The notes beneath the pieces were generated by a model. That model was not told the origin of the DNA, did not search any database, and saw only the letters and a list, made by a program, of their open reading frames with translations. Shown piece by piece: positions 42,902 through 46,232 of a DNA stretch of 46,232 nt (positions within the stretch are counted from its first letter, which is position 1; every line of letters begins with the position of its first letter). Both the position numbers and the translations under genes were made by a program. The stretch comes from Firmicutes bacterium AF25-13AC (GTDB lineage: Bacteria > Bacillota > Clostridia > Lachnospirales > Lachnospiraceae), in the NCBI GenBank assembly GCA_003478935.1, contig QUFP01000037.1, positions 1 through 46,232 on the forward strand. Reading direction: 5' to 3'.

Positions 42902-44560
42902 TTATTTTCTCTTCACGCGAAGGAAAACTGTTTTATCCACTGGTGTAAGGGCATTGCAGAAAATGGTATAGCCGCCTGCATTTGTCTCTTCACCTGAATA
43001 ATGACCCTGAAACTCGTGCTCTCCAAAGCATGGACCAAATGACAAAATCTTCTCTCCTAATGCCAGTTCTACATCACCACTTCGAACAATCATACCCTGT
43101 CCTGCTTCTGTCTTTAACCAGAATGCATCGTTTCGTACAACGGTTCCTGCCGGGATGCAAAGCTGCAGACGAAGCGGAAGCTTCTCTAGCCCTTCTGTGT
43201 GAAGTGTAATCTCTAGACCGTCCTCATGCTCATGAATTGTTACCTTTGTTGTCAGTGTGCGTGGAATCTTTAAGGATCTCTTTTTCTGATCCATCTGCCA
43301 CCAGTCACTTGTATTAGGCTTTTCTTCCCAAGGCTCATAATACCAGACATTAGCGCTTGCTGTCAGTTCACATCCATCCTCAGTCTGTATTAACTGCTGC
43401 GCAACAAAGTTTCGCACCTCGCAGAAGCTCTCGCCTATCTTAAAGCAAACATCCATTCCATTGACATTCACATACAAAAAGGCTGTTTTTCCTTTCAATG
43501 CTGTATATGCATAGTTTTCCCTTGCCACACGAAGCACACCTGAATCTGAGAAAAGCTTTCTATATTTCTTTATAAAGCCGCTTCCCTCTAATGTACACTC
43601 TGCCATCTGCTCATACAGCATCAAAAGATACAGGCAATCCGGTGCATCATCTCCTCTTGCGATACAGCTTCTGATAATCTGATGAGCTGCCCTTAAAAAT
43701 TCATCGCGATGCTCACCTGTGACATTTCCTCTTGTTGCCATATACAGATACTGATGAAAATAAAGATCAGGCCATACCTTTTTGCCGCGGTCCTGTCTTG
43801 TGGAATTTTGCGTAAAGATAGTTCCATCAGGTTCAAAATACAACTCCATCATATGAAGATTTTTCTCTGGATATGACAAATATTCCTTGTTCTTTGTCAT
43901 CTCATAAAGATTGATCATTGCATCGTTGACAACGCAGTTATAGCCTCCTGTAGAGCGCTCTGCATACTCTCCGTCTGCATTTCCATCAATTCCTTCATTA
44001 AAATACTTTTCCGTGCGTGCTTTGCAGCTCTTAGCAAATGATTCATCTGGGGCAAAAACATCTGCAGCCTGCATAAGTGCTGCGCAAATTGCCCAGCGAT
44101 GATTTGGTGTGTGGAAACCGCCGTCACGAATGGCTGCTGCTGCCTTTTTCATAATAGCAAGATATTTTTCCTGAAGTGAGGATGTATCCACATCATACTC
44201 AAATTTTTTCATAAGGCGATATGTCTTATCCATCGGATGATAGCAAAATGCTGTGTCTGGTGCGGAATGGAAATTGCACACTGTATAGTCAAAGCTTCCG
44301 TCCTCATTTTGGTTTCGCGCAACAAAATCTATTGCCTGCTCCATTGCTGTTCTAAGTGTCTCATCCTTATAAAAACGACTCTGCGGATATAAATACACAG
44401 ACATTGCCGCGCGCAGAGCAAACACGGTAGGCTTTACATCTACTACTAAGCCTTCCATACCGCCGTCTGCAAGAGTACCCTCATCATGTACCTGTACCTT
44501 TAGAAAATGCTCGGTGATCTTTTCCGCCGAAACAAGAATATGTGCCATATAGCGTTTCAT
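42902..44560 (-). CDS. Putative carbohydrate-active (heparinase-like toroid plus β-sandwich) protein
   Basis: The product is 552 residues without a signal peptide, so probably cytoplasmic. The first ~350 residues look like an (α/α) toroid (repeated helices with NEDGSFDYTVCNFHS, NHRWAICAALMQA and STGGYNCVVNDAMINLYEMTKN). The C-terminal part (about 360-552) is β-rich with a repeated Trp/Tyr pattern, like the β-sandwich of polysaccharide lyases. This two-domain shape and the NHRW and YN motifs recall heparinase II/III-type and related lyases or hydrolases acting on uronic-acid oligosaccharides, but the family assignment is tentative. An extended -10 (TGATATACT) lies upstream beside the hairpin at 44618-44668. 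Confidence 0.6.
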   Translation of the reverse strand: MKRYMAHILVSAEKITEHFLKVQVHDEGTLADGGMEGLVVDVKPTVFALRAAMSVYLYPQSRFYKDETLRTAMEQAIDFVARNQNEDGSFDYTVCNFHSAPDTAFCYHPMDKTYRLMKKFEYDVDTSSLQEKYLAIMKKAAAAIRDGGFHTPNHRWAICAALMQAADVFAPDESFAKSCKARTEKYFNEGIDGNADGEYAERSTGGYNCVVNDAMINLYEMTKNKEYLSYPEKNLHMMELYFEPDGTIFTQNSTRQDRGKKVWPDLYFHQYLYMATRGNVTGEHRDEFLRAAHQIIRSCIARGDDAPDCLYLLMLYEQMAECTLEGSGFIKKYRKLFSDSGVLRVARENYAYTALKGKTAFLYVNVNGMDVCFKIGESFCEVRNFVAQQLIQTEDGCELTASANVWYYEPWEEKPNTSDWWQMDQKKRSLKIPRTLTTKVTIHEHEDGLEITLHTEGLEKLPLRLQLCIPAGTVVRNDAFWLKTEAGQGMIVRSGDVELALGEKILSFGPCFGEHEFQGHYSGEETNAGGYTIFCNALTPVDKTVFLRVKRK

Positions 44561-44604
44561 TTTACTGTTCTCCTTTGCTGTTTATTTACTGCTTTTCTGG
44601 ACTT

Positions 44605-44613
44605 AGTATATCA
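44605..44613 (-). promoter_or_regulatory. Extended -10 before the 42902-44560 gene
   Basis: TGATATACT on the minus strand (hexamer 44605-44610) sits 5 bases beyond the arm of the terminator hairpin. A -35 would fall inside the hairpin and is not recognisable. Confidence 0.45.
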
Positions 44614-44617
44614 CAAA

Positions 44618-44668
44618 AAAACCAGTGGGGACAGGTAAAATGGCTTTTTATCTGTCCCTACTGGTTTT
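44618..44668. terminator. Bidirectional terminator hairpin built on GGGGACAG / CTGTCCC arms
   Basis: The arms at 44618-44634 and 44652-44668 pair over 17 bp with one mismatch (AAAACCAGTGGGGACAG on the + strand). In the minus direction a T7 run follows. It overlaps the stop codon of the antiporter gene. The interior TGGC-TTTTTAT echoes the 53-bp repeat family, so this may be a shortened relative that now acts as terminator. Confidence 0.8.
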
Positions 44669-45596
44669 AGATCACACACAAATATACAAAATACGCTGCA
44701 TAACCAAGCAACATCAAAATTCCGCAAGGCTTTCTAAGCTCTTTCTTTTTAATTGTTCCACCCCAAAGCAATATTCCACTGAGGACTGCAATGATTGTAT
44801 CAATGATAAATTTACGTTCAAATGGAACGGAGCAAATGAGTGCTGCTGTACCTATTACAAATAAAATATTGAAAATATTGCTTCCTACTATATTTCCTAT
44901 GGCGATTCCGGCGTTTCCTTTTCTTGCTGCCGTAACTGACGTTACAAGCTCTGGAAGTGATGTTCCAAATGCTACAATAGTAAGACCAATAAATCGTTCA
45001 CTCATTCCAAAAAATCTTGCTATTTCTGTTGCACCGCTAACGGCAAAATCGCTTCCCATTACTACCATAACTCCGCCAAGCACCATGAAAAGAAGACATT
45101 TCCATACTGGTATATCTTTTACATTCTCTTCTTCCTGCTCCGTACCCTTTTTTGACATAATATAAAGGTATCCGAGATAGAGCAAAAATAAAATCCAGAA
45201 AATAACGCCCTCCATAAATGTTATCTTGGAACCTGTAATTCCAAATATCATGAGTATCACGGTAATTATAAGCATGAACGGTATTTCATAATAGAACGTT
45301 GATTTTTGAATTGAAACATTCGTAATGACTGCTGTAATTCCAAGAATTATCAATATATTTAAGATATTACTTCCAACAATATTTCCGATTGTTATTCCTG
45401 CATTATTGTCTAATGCTGCCGTAATGCTTACAGCTGCTTCTGGCAAACTCGTTCCCATGGCAACTATTGTAAGTCCTATTACAAGCTGCGGGATTCCAAG
45501 CTTTTTTGCAATACTTGCTGCTCCCTCCACAAACCAGTCCGCTCCCTTTACCAGCAGAAAAAATCCCACCAGCAAAATCAACACTTGTACCATCAT
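44667..45596 (-). CDS. Calcium/sodium antiporter (CaCA family)
   Basis: The product is 309 residues with two homologous halves of five helices each. The duplicated α-motifs are clear: GLTIVAMGTSLPEAAVS and GNIVGSNILNILI in the first half, and GLTIVAFGTSLPELVTS and GNIVGSNIFNILFV in the second, joined by a charged cytoplasmic loop (KKGTEQEEENVKD, about 148-162). The family exchanges Ca2+ for Na+ or other cations across the cell membrane (YrbG-like). AAAGAGG precedes the ATG. A terminator directly upstream (45636-45673) separates it from the degraded gene. Confidence 0.93.
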   Translation of the reverse strand: MMVQVLILLVGFFLLVKGADWFVEGAASIAKKLGIPQLVIGLTIVAMGTSLPEAAVSITAALDNNAGITIGNIVGSNILNILIILGITAVITNVSIQKSTFYYEIPFMLIITVILMIFGITGSKITFMEGVIFWILFLLYLGYLYIMSKKGTEQEEENVKDIPVWKCLLFMVLGGVMVVMGSDFAVSGATEIARFFGMSERFIGLTIVAFGTSLPELVTSVTAARKGNAGIAIGNIVGSNIFNILFVIGTAALICSVPFERKFIIDTIIAVLSGILLWGGTIKKKELRKPCGILMLLGYAAYFVYLCVI

Positions 45597-45635
45597 ACTA
45601 CCTACCTCTTTCTTATTTTATTTGCAGCAGGTATA

Positions 45636-45673
45636 AAAAAAGAGACTCCTACTGCATTGCAGTAAAAGTCTCG
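45636..45673 (-). terminator. Intrinsic terminator upstream of the antiporter gene
   Basis: On the minus strand GAGACT-TTT-ACTGCA pairs with TGCAGT-AGG-AGTCTC, followed by T7. It ends transcription of the degraded gene at 45805-46119. The stem resembles the terminator at 10049-10100 (shared GAGACTCCT). Confidence 0.8.
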
Positions 45674-45804
45674 CTGTTTCATCACTTTCCGAGTTATTTT
45701 TTAATAACTGTACTGACGAAGAAGTGCACCTATTTTGGTCAGCTACTCCCTTTTATTGGGTTCATTCTACCAAAGTCATTTTCAAAAGTCAACTACATAT
45801 TTTT

Positions 45805-46119
45805 TTAATGGTCAATTACTTTTTTGACATACTCACGCAGATTTGATGGAATAGTTGTATTGGCAAAGCTTACATGGATGCCATCTTCCTCTTCTGTCAA
45901 CGTAAGCGTATCCTCCTCAAGAAATTCAATCTTATAATTCTCCTCTTACTTATCCCAACATACCTGCTCCGCAATTTTACGAATTTTTCCAAGAAGCACA
46001 AAATCCTGCATGTCTGCTGACTCTGCAAGAAATTCATTACTGATCTTTCCTGCTTCCTCTCCAAAAATTTTCGCAAGCCATGTGCAGGCAAGCGCATAAC
46101 GTCCATATAAAAAAATTTG
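45805..46119 (-). pseudogene. Degraded gene fragment with an internal stop
   Basis: One minus-strand frame of 105 codons is protein-like on both sides of a TAA at 45946-45948: LYGRYALACTWLAKIFGEEA upstream and EENYKIEFLEEDTLTLTEEE, then the IPSNLREYVKKVIDH end, downstream. There is a stop just before the upstream part (TAG at 46120-46122) and no start or ribosome-binding site, so the N-terminus is lost. I do not recognise the family. Confidence 0.6.
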
Positions 46120-46132
46120 CTACTAACAAAAC

Positions 46133-46163
46133 AAAAAGAGGCACGCGCCTTTTGGCGCATGCC
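46133..46163 (-). terminator. Intrinsic terminator of the gene at the right edge
   Basis: On the minus strand GGGCATGCGCC and GGCGCGTGCCT pair around AAAA with one G-U or mismatch and are followed by CTTTTTG. It lies about 20 bp after the stop at 46183. Confidence 0.88.
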
Positions 46164-46182
46164 CTATAAATCTATTATTTTT

Positions 46183-46232
46183 TTATCCTTCAATTGCGAT
46201 ATGCTTCTTCTCTTCTACTGCTGGCTTTGCTT
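46183..46232 (-). CDS. C-terminal end of an unidentified protein
   Basis: The frame entering from the right edge encodes AKPAVEEKKHIAIEG and stops with TAA at 46183-46185. A strong terminator follows. The Ala/Lys/Glu-rich tail is too short to assign a family. Confidence 0.5.
   Translation of the reverse strand, partial: AKPAVEEKKHIAIEG

Noticed and set aside
45740..45770. Further copy of the 53-bp repeat
   Set aside because: Only the stretch CTTTTATTGGGT matches the degenerate inverted copy; the rest does not align and the ends are missing.
45897..46160. 87-codon frame on the minus strand near the right edge
   Set aside because: It is an alternative frame of the degraded gene at 45805-46119, very basic and without a ribosome-binding site.
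1..46232. CRISPR array, tRNA or rRNA
   Set aside because: No regularly spaced repeats of 24-40 bp and no cloverleaf or rRNA-like sequence were found by reading both strands; a tRNA search program would settle it.

Overview
The window looks like a piece of chromosome from a low-GC, Gram-positive gut anaerobe, most likely a member of the Lachnospiraceae. This is an inference from family types: an AddAB-type nuclease instead of RecBCD, type-2 ArgC, BlaI/M56 and LytTR/GHKL regulators, purine-rich Shine-Dalgarno sequences with occasional TTG or GTG starts, and sigma-A type promoters. Nothing in the sequence names a species.

The left edge (1-670) is a mosaic. It holds the end of an IS3-family insertion sequence, a degenerate inverted copy and a full copy of a 53-bp repeat, a duplicated 3' end of a gene that lies intact at 10617-11198, and a short orphan coding fragment. 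From 9855 down to 751 a compact co-oriented set follows: a SleB-type cell-wall hydrolase, a holin, a 2443-residue Rhs/YD-repeat protein with lectin-type insertions, and a two-helix membrane protein that may be its immunity partner. The layout resembles holin/endolysin-assisted toxin export (TcdE-like, type 10 secretion). Its promoter has two 15-bp direct repeats 22 bp apart next to a poor -35, as for an activator. Upstream is a small XRE regulator whose promoter carries three boxes like GAAC-N4-GTTC.

From 18701 down to 10617 runs a second accessory block: a secreted amidase-like protein (split by one in-frame TGA), a secreted protein, two tandem paralogous small secreted proteins, a propeller-type secreted protein (one-base frameshift), an ABC permease and ATPase, and a membrane-anchored protein. 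It is divergent from a BlaI-like repressor and an M56 (BlaR1-like) membrane peptidase with an unusual C-terminal sensor domain. The promoter of the block overlaps an eight-base direct repeat that could be the BlaI operator.

The rest is mostly core genome: argC and a pyridoxal/pyridoxamine kinase; mgtE; addA and addB, which together carry three single-base frameshifts; a ZIP metal transporter; a LytTR/GHKL two-component system next to a large secreted propeller protein whose promoter has direct repeats suited to a LytTR regulator; an NSS sodium symporter; an SGNH-hydrolase lipoprotein; an rsmH-type methyltransferase with an N-terminal extension; a small membrane protein and a Na/Pi cotransporter, each preceded by an 11-bp-period array like a PhoP (Pho) box; an unassigned carbohydrate-active-like protein; a Ca/Na antiporter; and a degraded gene.

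A 53-bp element with GGGACAG / CTGTCCC ends occurs three times in full, once as a degenerate inverted copy, and once as a possible shortened hairpin that serves as a terminator. No CRISPR array, tRNA, rRNA or classical riboswitch was seen.
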